Translations under genes and position numbers: made by a program
Shown here: positions 8,395 through 17,381 of the stretch, piece after piece
Layout of the letters: the number at the start of each line of letters is the position of its first letter
How positions within the stretch are numbered: position 1 is the first letter of the stretch
Assembly (NCBI RefSeq): GCF_014648355.1
Contig: NZ_BMQY01000006.1
Coordinates: 117,698-181,697 of the forward strand
Origin: Couchioplanes azureus
GTDB lineage: Bacteria > Actinomycetota > Actinomycetes > Mycobacteriales > Micromonosporaceae
Direction: 5' to 3'
DNA length: 64,000 nucleotides
The notes under the pieces: generated by a model
Seen by the model: the letters and a program-made list of their open reading frames with translations, nothing else
Told to the model about the DNA's origin: nothing
Databases searched by the model: none

Positions 8395-8961
8395 TCAGGG
8401 GCGGCCGGCATCCTGGGGGGCCCGTCGCGACCAGGGCGCCCACTGCACCGCCGCGGCGAAGCCGTCGCGGCGCGCGGCGCGCGCCTCGCGGTTGTCGACC
8501 GGTGCCTGCCGGCTGATCCGCAGACCGCGGCCGATCAGCCGGGTCTCGCGCACCGACCCCGTCAGCCCCCGGCGCACCCGCTCCCAGAGCCCGCCCTCGA
8601 CGTGCGCGTCCATCCGGGCCCGCAGGCCGGCGATCAGCTCGGACGGGTCCTCGTCGCCCTGCTCGCCGTGCGGGAAGGTCTCGACGAACCACCGGCCGAG
8701 CCGCAGCACGACGCCCGGGAAATCGGTGAAGGCGATGGACAGCGGCGCGGCCGCCGGATGCCGGGGAATCAGCCGCACGGTGCGCACATGCTCGGCGTAC
8801 GGCCCGGGACCGGCGGGTTCCTTGGTCTCCCGCCGGTCCACGACGTACTGTCCGGCCAGCTCGTCGAGCAGCACCTCGGCGGCGTCGTGCAGTACCTGGT
8901 ACCGCGCACGCCCGGTGGGTTCGCAACGGTACGGATCAAGCGAAGGCTCGAACTTCCCCAC
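8395..8961 (-). CDS. Conserved actinobacterial protein, DUF6226-like
   Basis: A protein of about 188 residues from the GTG at 8961 (VGKFEPSLDPYR). It contains TVRLIPRHPAAAPLSIAFTD, FPGVVLRLGRWFVETFPHG and HVEGGLWERVRRGLTGS, segments I associate with the DUF6226 family. No catalytic motif or membrane helix is visible. Codon use is typical for the window, so it is a real gene. The assignment to DUF6226 is from memory of the family pattern. Confidence 0.65.
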   Translation of the reverse strand: MGKFEPSLDPYRCEPTGRARYQVLHDAAEVLLDELAGQYVVDRRETKEPAGPGPYAEHVRTVRLIPRHPAAAPLSIAFTDFPGVVLRLGRWFVETFPHGEQGDEDPSELIAGLRARMDAHVEGGLWERVRRGLTGSVRETRLIGRGLRISRQAPVDNREARAARRDGFAAAVQWAPWSRRAPQDAGRP

Positions 8962-9023
8962 CGGAACAGTATGGCGCCGCAACCGCTTGATCAGGCAATC
9001 TTCACGCCCATCTACGGACGACC

Positions 9024-9224
9024 TCAAAGGTCGAATTCGCCCCGCTTGACCGCGGAAGCAAACGCGGACCATTCCTGCGCGGTGAAGCGCAGGTGCTGCT
9101 GCTGTGGATTCTTGGAGTCACGGACGGCGAAGTCGTGTCCGATCTTGGCAACCTCGACGCAGCTGGTGGTTCCGCATCTGCTGGCCCGACGCCAGACAAC
9201 CGTCTGCTCCGTTCGGTCACTCAT
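9024..9224 (-). CDS. DUF397 domain protein
   Basis: A 66-residue protein: VVWRRASRCGTTSCVEVAK, FAVRDSKNPQQQHLRFTAQEW, SAFASAVKRGEFDL. This is a complete DUF397 domain. It stands on the same strand as the XRE regulator and second DUF397 gene to its right, so it may belong to that module. The ATG at 9224 follows GGAGGAGTAGGC. Confidence 0.88.
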   Translation of the reverse strand: MSDRTEQTVVWRRASRCGTTSCVEVAKIGHDFAVRDSKNPQQQHLRFTAQEWSAFASAVKRGEFDL

Positions 9225-9408
9225 GCCTACTCCTCCGAGTCGGTTCCCGAATCCACGGTAGGCGACAGCCGCAGAACACGACAGGAGGCGAGAATGAGTG
9301 AACCACGATGACTGTGCCGAATCGCGGTTAATGGGGCTGTTTGGGCGACGGATTTGTCCGCCCTACGCCCGCTTTGACACGTCTTCCGCGCGGGAACGCG
9401 CGCTCACT

Positions 9409-9603
9409 TCACAGGTCGAACTCACCCGCCAGCATGCCGTCGCGGAAGGCCACCCACTCTTCTCTCGTGAACGAGAGGGCAGGAAGGTCAGGCCGCTTCG
9501 AGTCACGGATCAGATAGTCATCCTCGACCCGGGCCACTTCCACGCAGGTGCTGTTCGCGCACTTGCTGCTCTTCCGCCATGCGGGCACGCTGACGCCGTT
9601 CAT
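9409..9603 (-). CDS. DUF397 domain protein, partner of XRE regulator
   Basis: A 64-residue protein from the ATG at 9603 (MNGVSVPAWRKSSKCANSTC), continuing VEVARVEDDYLIRDSKRPD and LSFTREEWVAFRDGMLAGEF. It follows the XRE-DUF5753 gene by 60 bp on the same strand, the classic actinobacterial regulator/DUF397 order. It closely resembles the DUF397 protein at 6949 (shared ARVED-YLIRDSK), consistent with duplication of the whole module. Confidence 0.9.
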   Translation of the reverse strand: MNGVSVPAWRKSSKCANSTCVEVARVEDDYLIRDSKRPDLPALSFTREEWVAFRDGMLAGEFDL

Positions 9604-9663
9604 CGTTCGCCTCTCACACTGCAGCCCGCCCGCGTGATCCCCTATGAGCACGCGGGCTCATAG

Positions 9664-10575
9664 TTATCGGGGTTCCCGTTGGCGGCCTGTGGCGGCCGAT
9701 TCCAGGTCTATCCTCTTGCGGATGAAGTCGATCGTGTCTGATTCATCAAGAGCTTCCTGCCACACCAGGTCGTACCGGTTGCGGTGCCGCATGGTGGTGG
9801 ACTTGGTCTCGATCACCTCGTCGGAGAGACCATTCTCGTGGTAGAGCAGCATTCCCTCGCTGTCGTTGGCATCGAGGGAAAGAAGATCGAAGGACGCATT
9901 GTTGGTGACCGGCGCCTCCAGCGTGAACGGCACCATGCGAAGCTTGATCGCGCCTTCGTCCGCCAGCCGTTGCAATTCCCGGAGTTGATCCGTGAAGACG
10001 GCGGCCCCGCCGATCGGGCGCATCAGCACCGACTCGTCCAGCAGCACGAACAGTTCAACGGTGCCGACCCGGGAAAGTAATGCCTCCCGCCGGCGCTGCC
10101 GCGCGTCGAGGACACCCCGGATCCGGTCCTCGGGCATCTCGCCGACATACAACTGCATCAGGGCTTCCGCGTACGCCGGGAGCTGCAATGGTCCGGGAAT
10201 GAAGTAGATCGAGAAATACCTGATCGCCGTCGCCTCGGCCTCGTACTCGATCAATTTCCGGTGTGCGTCGCTGAGGACCTCGCGGAACTGGGGCTTCTGA
10301 TGCCATGCCTGCCGCTGCCGCGTCCTGGCGATCCGGGCGTCGACCAGCAACGCGGCGATGACCGACTTGTCCTTCACCTGCAGGAAGTTGAGCAGCGGCC
10401 GCAGATCGTTGGGGGCGATGGTCACGTCGCCGTTCTCGATGCGGATGACCTTGCTCAGCGACCATTCCATCTCGTCGGCCACCTGCTGCTGGGTCAGATT
10501 GGCCTGCTCACGTGCCTCGCGCAGCGCCAGACGCACGCGCCTGCGTGCGACGGTAGGCGAGACAACCTCAGCCAT
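9664..10575 (-). CDS. XRE-family regulator with DUF5753 domain
   Basis: A 303-residue regulator. Residues ~15-70 form an XRE helix-turn-helix (AREQANLTQQQVADEMEWS, LSKVIRIENGDVTIAPNDLR). Residues ~100-285 are the DUF5753 domain (IRYFSIYFIPGPLQLPAYAE, FVLLDESVLMRPIGG, LRMVPFTLEAPV). The family regulates development and antibiotic production and is encoded with DUF397 partners. The start at 10575 (MAEVVSP) is shared with the deleted copy at 6615, and an inverted repeat lies 47 nt upstream in both. Confidence 0.92.
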   Translation of the reverse strand: MAEVVSPTVARRRVRLALREAREQANLTQQQVADEMEWSLSKVIRIENGDVTIAPNDLRPLLNFLQVKDKSVIAALLVDARIARTRQRQAWHQKPQFREVLSDAHRKLIEYEAEATAIRYFSIYFIPGPLQLPAYAEALMQLYVGEMPEDRIRGVLDARQRRREALLSRVGTVELFVLLDESVLMRPIGGAAVFTDQLRELQRLADEGAIKLRMVPFTLEAPVTNNASFDLLSLDANDSEGMLLYHENGLSDEVIETKSTTMRHRNRYDLVWQEALDESDTIDFIRKRIDLESAATGRQREPR

Positions 10576-10622
10576 GAGTCCTTCAGCGTCGAAGTCGGAT
10601 AACGTCCAGCATGCAATGTGCA

Positions 10623-10656
10623 ACCTCGCTGCCTGCCAGCAGGCAGTCAGCGAGGT
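10623..10656. promoter_or_regulatory. Inverted repeat ACCTCGCTG-N16-CAGCGAGGT before XRE gene
   Basis: The arms at 10623-10631 and 10648-10656 are identical to those at 6534-6567, with the same 16-nt spacer, 47 nt before the XRE start codon. The spacer is itself palindromic (CCTGCCAGCAGG). This is probably an autoregulatory operator or core promoter element. Confidence 0.75.
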
Positions 10657-10752
10657 CGCGCGTCAGCCTAACCATGGTCTTATCAGATGACGCGTTCGGG
10701 CGCGCAAGATTCATCGAACCGATATTTGTCACGAGCCGCAAACAGCATGTGA

Positions 10753-11193
10753 TCAGGCCACTACCAAGCCACGGACGTCACGAGGGCGCCGCGAGTCCTC
10801 CACCGCTCGGCGGAGCGCACGAGTGACCTGGTTGAATACGCGAGCGTCCACAGCCGAGTACAGGGTTACCCGCCCACCGTTGCGGTAAGCCTGCAGATAC
10901 CACGAGCGGGTGGCCCGCCGCCGGTTCGCGGCGAGAGTGCCCGCCAGAACGCTACCCACCAGGGCGGCCGGAAGCGCGACAACCACTCCCCCGAGGGTCC
11001 ACCCGACGCTCGTAAGGGTGACGACGGCGGCCATCGCGATCAGCGCCTCCCCGGAGCCCCATCCCCCGGGCCGGCCGCGCACCAGCTCGATGTCTCGCAA
11101 TTCCTCGATGACGAAAACTTTGGCAGGACTGGTACGCCAGACGAAATACTTTTCGGTTACCACTGCGTCGGGACCGCGATAGTAGGTGCGCAT
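10753..11193 (-). CDS. DUF6232 family membrane protein (copy 2)
   Basis: A 146-residue protein from the ATG at 11193 (MRTYYRGPDAVVTEKYFVWR), with two adjacent hydrophobic helices (residues ~50-90) and a C-terminal WYLQAYRNGGRVTLYSAVDA, VFNQVTRALRRAVEDSR. It has the same length and layout as the copy at 5984. I reject the longer N-terminal extension to 11367 because it has no similarity to the paralogue. A GGAAGGAG site precedes the ATG. Confidence 0.85.
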   Translation of the reverse strand: MRTYYRGPDAVVTEKYFVWRTSPAKVFVIEELRDIELVRGRPGGWGSGEALIAMAAVVTLTSVGWTLGGVVVALPAALVGSVLAGTLAANRRRATRSWYLQAYRNGGRVTLYSAVDARVFNQVTRALRRAVEDSRRPRDVRGLVVA

Positions 11194-11710
11194 CCGTACG
11201 AACTCCTTCCGCACTGCCGGCAAGGAAGGAACTGGCCGCGACCGCGACTCCGAGAGAATTCCCGCCTCGCTCCTCACGCCGGAGATCCGGTCGACGCGGC
11301 AGCCGGTTGCCGCCACCTGCCGCGTCATCCATCCGGAACTCGCCCTGACTGCCTGCGTCAGAGTCAACCACAGCCACCAGTCCGGTGGCCATAGTTCAAT
11401 CTGCCATGTAGCAGATAGCGCGGAAGCTCTCTAGTCCCCCCGCCCGGTGGACGGAGAGACCAGCGCGGCCGGTGGGACGGAGCAGAACGGGTGCAAACGC
11501 GAAGCTAGCCGGTTGTCGGCTCCGGCCGCACCCACCGGCGCGACGGATCGCCCGACAGGGTGAGGCGGATCCGCCGACCGGCTGCCGGCACGACTGTTCC
11601 GGCAGCCCACATCAACCCCCTCGAAGCTTAGGTTCCGGTCAGTCCAGCCGTACCTGAGCAGCGAATGCACCCTGCCGGATCCCCGCCGGCAACCGACCCC
11701 TGGAGTGGAC
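11194..11710. other. Intergenic region between divergent genes, holds palindromic motif
   Basis: There are 517 bases without a convincing gene between the DUF6232 and beta-helix genes, which are divergent. The stretch 11397-11413 carries CAATCTGCCATGTAGCA, extended into a palindrome TCTGC-N6-GCAGA, matching the motif before the other DUF6232 gene. I see no other strong element. Confidence 0.6.
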
Positions 11711-14092
11711 TTGACTCACCAACCACGACGCCCGCTACGGACGGCGCTGCGCACACTGCCTGCCGTCCTGGTCGCCGCGGCTTCCCCCGCACTTCCCCTC
11801 GGCACCTCCGCAGCGAACGCCGCGACCGAGGTGCCGGACGCTCCCTACTCGCTGGACGCGACCGTCAGCCCGGCGCCCGTGACCGCGGCCGAGTGCGACC
11901 CGGACCCCCGGTGCGTGACGCTGGCCACGCCGAGCGCCACCGGCGACGACTGGCGCACGATTCAGGACGCGCTGACCGCCGCCGGCGGCCGGGCCCAGGC
12001 CGCGGTCGTGGACGCCAACGGCACCGTCGTCACCCCGGCCGTACCGGAGACGGTGCTGCTGAGCGAGGGCACGTACTCGGTCACCTGGCCGCTGCAGGTG
12101 CCGCCGAACGTCAACCTGCGCGGTTCGGGCATCAAGACGACGGCCATCAAGATCGCCGACAGCGCGCCGTGGGGCAACTTCAACTACAACTTCATCGTCC
12201 GGCCCTCGGTGAACATCGACCTGACCAACCCGGACCCGGCGCCGGGCAGCGTCAACACGGTCTCCGACCTGACCCTCAACGGCCGGTGCCTCAAGGGCAA
12301 GGGCGACTTCTCCGAGACGGGCAGCACCGAGCCGACCATCCTGCCCGACGCGCAGTTCCCGACCGGGTGCGAGAGCAACTGGGACACGGAGCGCAACGCC
12401 GGCGGCGGCATCAAGGCCGGGCACCGCTGGACCGTCCAGCAGGTCCGCTTCACCAACTTCAACTACTTCAAGCTGTGGGTGACCAAGACCCGCGACGTCC
12501 ACATCATCGACAACCGGTGGGACAACTGGGGCGGCGCCGGCAGCGGCGACGAGGACAACATCGGCGGCGGCGGCCAGAACACCGGCACCGTGATCGAGCA
12601 CAACCAGTGGGACCAGACGATCCGGGGCAACAGCTTCGACTTCACCCACGCCAAGAACGTCACGTTCCGCAACAACAAGGTGGTCGCCAACCGGTACTAC
12701 GCCAACCTGCGCAAGGTGGAGGCCTACGGCTCGGTCTACCTGGAGTCCGTCGTCGGCGGCGTGGTCAGCGACAACGACCTGAAGGGCGCCAACATCGTCC
12801 TCAAGTCGAACGCCAACTACAAGCCCCACGAGGGCGAGAACCTGAACGTGACCAACACCCGCGACATCGTGGTCACCCGTAACCGGATCCGGGACACCTT
12901 CGACAACGGCATCACGGCCAACTACGACGATTACCGGGACGTGGTGAAGGCGCACACCGTCGCGCCCGGCGGCAACAACACGATCACCGACAACGTGATC
13001 ACGAACGCGGGCAAGGCCGGGATCATGATCGGCGGTGTGGCGAACGCGCACAAGGACGCGCCGGACACCATCACCGGCAACGTGATCACCAACGTCGGCA
13101 TGGACGGCGAGACCTACTACGCCGGCTACGACCCCGTCGGCATCGCGATCGGCATCGGCAAGGGCGACAAGGTGCACCACAACACCATCGTCGACGACCA
13201 GGAGCGGCCCACCACCTGGTACGGCATGCAGATCGGTGCGAGCAACAGCTCGGAGATCTCGGTCAGCGACATCCAGCTGACCGACGCCAACGGCGAGGGC
13301 TGGAACGTCGTCAGCCGCACGCTCGGCGGCCAGCGCAAGTACGGCAGCATGGCGGCCAACGCGCCGACCAACCTGGCCGTCACCAACGGCACGTTCACCT
13401 GGTCGGAGTCGGTGCCGCAGGACCCGTCGAAGGGCTACAGCCCGATCGCCGGCTACCGCGTCTACCGCAACGGTGTCGAGGTGGCCACCTACCCGGTCGG
13501 CAGCCACACCATCCCGGGCAACCTGCTCACCGCCGCGCAGTCCGGCTTCGAGTCCGGCGTCACCGGATGGAGCCTCTCCGGCGGCACCGTCGCGGCCAAG
13601 ACCGGCGACGCCGCGATCGGCAACGGCTCGCTGCTGGTCACCACCGGCGCGACCAACCGTACGGTCACGGCCAACGGCCCGGGCGTCCCGGTCACGGCCG
13701 GCGCCACCTACACCACGGTCGCCTCGTACAAGGCGGTCACCAACAGCGGCCGCATGGTCCGCTCCGGCATCACCTGGCGCGACGCGACCAACAAGTCGCT
13801 CGGGCAGGTGGCCGTACCCACGAACAAGTACACGTTCGCCTCGACCAGCAACTGGGTCACCTCGTCGTACGCGTTCGTGGCCCCGGCCGGTGCGGTGAAG
13901 GCCGAGCCGTTCCTGGTGATCGACAACTCGCTCGCCGGCGAGCAGCACCTCATCGACCGGGTCGGCCTCGTCGCCGGCACCAACACCGAGGGCTGGACCG
14001 ACGGCGCGTGGGCCCCGGGCAACCGCTACCAGGTGGTGGCCTACCGGACCGGCGACTTCCAGGCTTCCACGCCGGCCACCGTTCTCGGCTGA
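11711..14092 (+). CDS. Secreted right-handed beta-helix protein with C-terminal jelly-roll
   Basis: About 793 residues. The N-terminus has arginines, then LRTLPAVLVAAASPALPLG and an ANAA cleavage site, so it is exported. Residues ~70-560 show the repeating NN-x-I/V pattern of parallel beta-helix proteins (DNVITNAGKAGIMIG, TGNVITNVG, HHNTIVDD), with the start FRTIQDAL-like segment WRTIQDALTAAGG typical of pectate-lyase-fold enzymes. A FnIII-like stretch (IAGYRVYRNGVEVATYPVG) and a CBM-like jelly-roll follow. It may bind or cleave a polysaccharide; no catalytic set can be named. TTG at 11711 has GGAG five bases upstream. Confidence 0.8.
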   Translation: MTHQPRRPLRTALRTLPAVLVAAASPALPLGTSAANAATEVPDAPYSLDATVSPAPVTAAECDPDPRCVTLATPSATGDDWRTIQDALTAAGGRAQAAVVDANGTVVTPAVPETVLLSEGTYSVTWPLQVPPNVNLRGSGIKTTAIKIADSAPWGNFNYNFIVRPSVNIDLTNPDPAPGSVNTVSDLTLNGRCLKGKGDFSETGSTEPTILPDAQFPTGCESNWDTERNAGGGIKAGHRWTVQQVRFTNFNYFKLWVTKTRDVHIIDNRWDNWGGAGSGDEDNIGGGGQNTGTVIEHNQWDQTIRGNSFDFTHAKNVTFRNNKVVANRYYANLRKVEAYGSVYLESVVGGVVSDNDLKGANIVLKSNANYKPHEGENLNVTNTRDIVVTRNRIRDTFDNGITANYDDYRDVVKAHTVAPGGNNTITDNVITNAGKAGIMIGGVANAHKDAPDTITGNVITNVGMDGETYYAGYDPVGIAIGIGKGDKVHHNTIVDDQERPTTWYGMQIGASNSSEISVSDIQLTDANGEGWNVVSRTLGGQRKYGSMAANAPTNLAVTNGTFTWSESVPQDPSKGYSPIAGYRVYRNGVEVATYPVGSHTIPGNLLTAAQSGFESGVTGWSLSGGTVAAKTGDAAIGNGSLLVTTGATNRTVTANGPGVPVTAGATYTTVASYKAVTNSGRMVRSGITWRDATNKSLGQVAVPTNKYTFASTSNWVTSSYAFVAPAGAVKAEPFLVIDNSLAGEQHLIDRVGLVAGTNTEGWTDGAWAPGNRYQVVAYRTGDFQASTPATVLG

Positions 14093-14110
14093 CAGCGATC
14101 GCAAACATGC

Positions 14111-14142
14111 GGCCCTGACCAGCATTCCTGCTGGTCAGGGCC
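14111..14142. terminator. Strong hairpin terminator between convergent genes
   Basis: Perfect 14-bp arms (14111-14124 and 14129-14142) with a TTCC loop lie between the convergent beta-helix and aspartokinase genes. It probably terminates both and marks the left border of the biosynthetic cluster. Confidence 0.85.
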
Positions 14143-14167
14143 GCACTTTCGGCAGTCTCGGCCCCGG

Positions 14168-15280
14168 TCAGCGGCCGGCCGGCATCAGGTCGGACCGAGC
14201 CGGGCCGGACGATCCCAGCGCGACCAGCTCCGCATGCGCCGACCGGGCCGTGGGCACGAGGTCCGCGGCGGCCACCAGCCGGCGCTGGGGCTGCCCGGCG
14301 CGTACGACCGTCACCAGCCGTTCCCCGGTGATCTCGGCAGCGTGGCCGCCGGCCCGCAGGAGGCCGGCCACGTCGAAGTACGCGCCGGTCACCACGAGCG
14401 TCGGGCGGTGCGTCGCCGTGAACCGGTGCACGGTCGCCCCTTCGGCCTCCAGGCGCCCGTACGCCCGCTCGGCGTCCGCGTCCGTGGCGAAGACCGCGAC
14501 GACCGACCGCTCGTCGGCCACGACGGCGTCGACCGGCGGGCCGTCCGCGCCGATCACGGAGCCCGCGTCGAAGGCACCCGAGTTGAGCCGGCAGACGATC
14601 CGCACGCCACCGTCGGCGGCGTGACGCACCGCCCCGGCGTGCAACACCTTGGCGCCGGAACGCGCCATGGTCAGCACGTCGTCGTAGCGCAGCCGGGGGA
14701 TCAGCCGGGCGCCGGACACCTGGTTGGGATCCGCGTCGTAGACGCCGTTGACGTCGGAGTGGATGTCACAGCTGTCCAACCCCAGCGCGACGGCGATCGC
14801 CACGGCGCTGAGGTCGGAGCTGTTCTTGCCCAGCCACGTCGGCCGGCCGTGCGGGTCGACGGCCTGCCCACCGGCCAGGACGACGGCGTCGCCACCGGCG
14901 AGATGGCCCCGGATCGGGGCGGGATCGACCCCGGTCAGGGTGGCCGCCTGGCCGCGCCCCACCGTGCTGACCAGGCCGCTGCGATGCGGATGCAGCAGTT
15001 CCACGCCGAGCCCGGTGCGCTCCAGCGCGGTGCGCAGCAGCGCGGCACCGATCGCGTCGGCCAGGGGCAGCAGGCCGAGCAGCGCGGCGCCGCTCGCCTC
15101 CGCGTTCACGGTCATGGCCTGCTGCCGCAATCCCTCGGTGGAGCCCGGCATGCCGCTGGTGACGACCACGACCTTGTCTCCGGCGCGGACCCGGTCCGCC
15201 ACGTAGCCGGCGACCCTCTCGAAGTGCCCGGGGCTGGCGAAGCTGGAGCCACCGAACTTCATGACGCGTACGTCGCTCAC
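14168..15280 (-). CDS. Aspartokinase, cluster-specific copy
   Basis: A 370-residue aspartate kinase: VMKFGGSSFASPGHFERVA at the N-terminus, VVVVTSGMPGSTEGLRQQA, NSSDLSAVAIAVALG and DVNGVYDADPN. It phosphorylates the beta-carboxylate of aspartate, or here perhaps of 3-methylaspartate. It is shorter than housekeeping aspartokinases (~420 residues) and its C-terminal regulatory part has at most one recognisable, divergent ACT-like unit, so feedback control by lysine/threonine may be absent (inference). The GTG start overlaps the asd stop as GTGA. It is the last gene of a six-gene operon headed by glutamate mutase. Confidence 0.85.
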   Translation of the reverse strand: MSDVRVMKFGGSSFASPGHFERVAGYVADRVRAGDKVVVVTSGMPGSTEGLRQQAMTVNAEASGAALLGLLPLADAIGAALLRTALERTGLGVELLHPHRSGLVSTVGRGQAATLTGVDPAPIRGHLAGGDAVVLAGGQAVDPHGRPTWLGKNSSDLSAVAIAVALGLDSCDIHSDVNGVYDADPNQVSGARLIPRLRYDDVLTMARSGAKVLHAGAVRHAADGGVRIVCRLNSGAFDAGSVIGADGPPVDAVVADERSVVAVFATDADAERAYGRLEAEGATVHRFTATHRPTLVVTGAYFDVAGLLRAGGHAAEITGERLVTVVRAGQPQRRLVAAADLVPTARSAHAELVALGSSGPARSDLMPAGR

Positions 15281-16353
15281 AGCGTGCCCCGATCCACCAG
15301 TGCCTCGGCGATCTGCACCGCGTTCAGTGCCGCCCCGATCCGCAGGTTGTCGGCGACCAGCCAGAACGCCGCGCGCCGCGGGTTCTCGGGGTCCACCCGG
15401 ATCCGCCCGACGTGCACCAGGTCGGGGTCGTCGACGGTGCGCGGCGTGGGCACCTCGTCGCGCCAGACCCGCACCTCCGGCTGCGCCGCGAAGAGCTCGG
15501 CCAGTTCCGCGGCGTCCAGGGCGGAGTCGCTGTCGAGCACCACCGTCTCCGAGTGGCCGTTGACCACCGGCACGCGTACGCAGGTGGCGGTGACGTCGAG
15601 TCCCGGAACGCCGAGAATCTTGCGGCTCTCCTGGCGCATCTTCTGCTCTTCCAGGGTGAAGCCACTGTCCAGCATGGCGTCGATCCGCGGGATCAGGTTG
15701 AAGGCCAGCGGCAGCCCGAACCGGTCGGTCGGCCCGTACGCCGCCGGATCGGCGAGCGCGGCGGCAGCCTGGGTCCGGAGCTCGTCGATACCGCCCTGAC
15801 CCTGGCCCGAGGCGGCCTGGTAGGTGCTGACCGTGACCCGCTGCAGGCCGTACCGGGCCCGCAGCGGGGCGAGCAGCCGTACCAGCGGGATGGTGGAGCA
15901 GTTCGGGTTCGCGATCAGGTTGCTCTCCGGCACCCGGTCGAGCAGGTGGCCGTTGACCTGCGGCACGACCAGCGGCACGTCGTCGGCCATCCGGAAGGCG
16001 TTGGTGTTGTCGATCACCAGGGCGCCCTGGGCGGCGGCGCGCCGGCCGTGGCGGGTGCTGGTCGCCGTGCCGGCGGAGAAGAACGCCAGCGCGACCCCGG
16101 TGAAGTCGAACGTGTCGAGGTCACGCACCACCGCGTCGCCGCCGGGCACGGCGATGCGGCTGCCGGCGGATCGGGCCGACGCGACCGGCGTGCAGGCACC
16201 GACGGGGAAACCCCGATCGACGAGAAGGTGCATCAGTGTGCGGCCGACGGCGCCCGTGGCGCCCACGATCGCGACGGGGAGCGGGCGGCGGCCGGTGCCG
16301 CGCTGGTGGTCCTCGGCCCGGTGGACCGCGGGCGGGGTGGAGAGGGTCGTCAT
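15277..16353 (-). CDS. asd: Aspartate-semialdehyde dehydrogenase
   Basis: A 358-residue enzyme with the NADP-binding VAIVGATGAVGRTLMHLL, the catalytic cysteine in NLIANPNCSTIPLV, QAASGQGQGG and the substrate-site VPVVNGHSETV. It reduces aspartyl phosphate to aspartate 4-semialdehyde; beside glutamate mutase it could act on the 3-methyl analogue. The ATG at 16353 overlaps the transporter stop as ATGA. The longer upstream frame is not coding. Pairing with an aspartokinase in one operon indicates a dedicated precursor supply. Confidence 0.9.
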   Translation of the reverse strand: MTTLSTPPAVHRAEDHQRGTGRRPLPVAIVGATGAVGRTLMHLLVDRGFPVGACTPVASARSAGSRIAVPGGDAVVRDLDTFDFTGVALAFFSAGTATSTRHGRRAAAQGALVIDNTNAFRMADDVPLVVPQVNGHLLDRVPESNLIANPNCSTIPLVRLLAPLRARYGLQRVTVSTYQAASGQGQGGIDELRTQAAAALADPAAYGPTDRFGLPLAFNLIPRIDAMLDSGFTLEEQKMRQESRKILGVPGLDVTATCVRVPVVNGHSETVVLDSDSALDAAELAELFAAQPEVRVWRDEVPTPRTVDDPDLVHVGRIRVDPENPRRAAFWLVADNLRIGAALNAVQIAEALVDRGTL

Positions 16354-17372
16354 GATCCCGATCTGCTTTCCGTGACGGTAGGGATGACGGGCGGCGCGGC
16401 AGCCGGCGCGACCGGCGGCTCGGCAGCCGCGGCGACCGGCGGCGCGACGGTCGAGCGCTGCCACGGGCGCCAGTTGAGCGTCACGCCGAGGCTCGACAGG
16501 ACGATGAGGATGATGCCCACGACCTCGCCGATGCTGGGCCGGTGACCGTAGGCGACCACGTCGGTGAGGATGGCGACCGCCGGGTTGACGAACGCCACCA
16601 CGGCGATCGTCGAGCTGGGCAGGCTCGGCAGGGCCGAGTACATGAGGTTGTAGAGCACCCCGGTGTGGAACACGCCGAGCGCGACCAGCCACAGCCAGGC
16701 CGAACTGCTCGCCTCGGGCAGGGCGCTGAACTGGACGAACGGCACCAGCAGCGGAATGCCGATCAGCACCTGGATGAACGCGGTGATCTGCGGCCGGACG
16801 CCCTTGAGCCGCTTGGCCGCGATGGTGGCCAGTGCGTACAGGAGCGCCGCGGCCAACCCGTTCAGGATGCCGAGAACCTGGCGGCGGCTGAACGGCTCGT
16901 CGCCCAGCGCGGTCCACAGGCCGGTGGTCAGCACCAGTCCCGCGAAGGCCAGCACCACCCAACCGATCTTCGCCTTCGTGAGCCGCTCCCGGAACAGCAG
17001 CGCCCCGAGGAAGAGCACGTAGAAGGGCTGGGTGTGGTAGACCACCGTGGCGACCGTGAGCGAGGTCTGCTCGAAGGACTTGAACAGGAAGACCCAGTTG
17101 AAGACCAGGCAGACCCCGCCGGCGGCGGCCAGCAACGCCTTGCGCGGGGTCAGGCCGGAGGTCCGGAAGTACCCGCCGATCAGACAGAGCAGCCCCAGCG
17201 ACACGGCGCCGACGACGCAGCGTACGAAGACCACGTTGAACGAGTCCTGGCCGGACTCCAGCACGAAGAGGCCGATGGTGCCCCAGCCGGCCATCGCAGC
17301 GATGATCTTGAATAGTGCGCGCCGCTCGGTGCGGTTGTCGGTGGCGCTGACCGCGCCGGGCGAACCGGTCAT
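16350..17372 (-). CDS. EamA/DMT-family transporter
   Basis: A 340-residue protein with ten hydrophobic helices in two EamA repeats (first repeat AMAGWGTIGLFVLESG and YVLFLGALLFRERLT; second ILNGLAAALLYALATIAAKR and ALGVFHTGVLYNLMYSALP). The C-terminal tail is a proline/alanine-rich stretch. DMT proteins move metabolites or amino acids across the cytoplasmic membrane. Lying within the methylaspartate operon, it may export a pathway compound or product. It overlaps asd by 4 bp and is 9 bp from the binding-protein gene. Confidence 0.85.
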   Translation of the reverse strand: MTGSPGAVSATDNRTERRALFKIIAAMAGWGTIGLFVLESGQDSFNVVFVRCVVGAVSLGLLCLIGGYFRTSGLTPRKALLAAAGGVCLVFNWVFLFKSFEQTSLTVATVVYHTQPFYVLFLGALLFRERLTKAKIGWVVLAFAGLVLTTGLWTALGDEPFSRRQVLGILNGLAAALLYALATIAAKRLKGVRPQITAFIQVLIGIPLLVPFVQFSALPEASSSAWLWLVALGVFHTGVLYNLMYSALPSLPSSTIAVVAFVNPAVAILTDVVAYGHRPSIGEVVGIILIVLSSLGVTLNWRPWQRSTVAPPVAAAAEPPVAPAAAPPVIPTVTESRSGS

Positions 17373-17381
17373 CTCAGGCTC

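Noticed and set aside
11735-14125. 796-codon minus-strand frame opposite the beta-helix gene
   Set aside because: Shadow; the plus-strand frame has a signal peptide, repeats and a jelly-roll domain.
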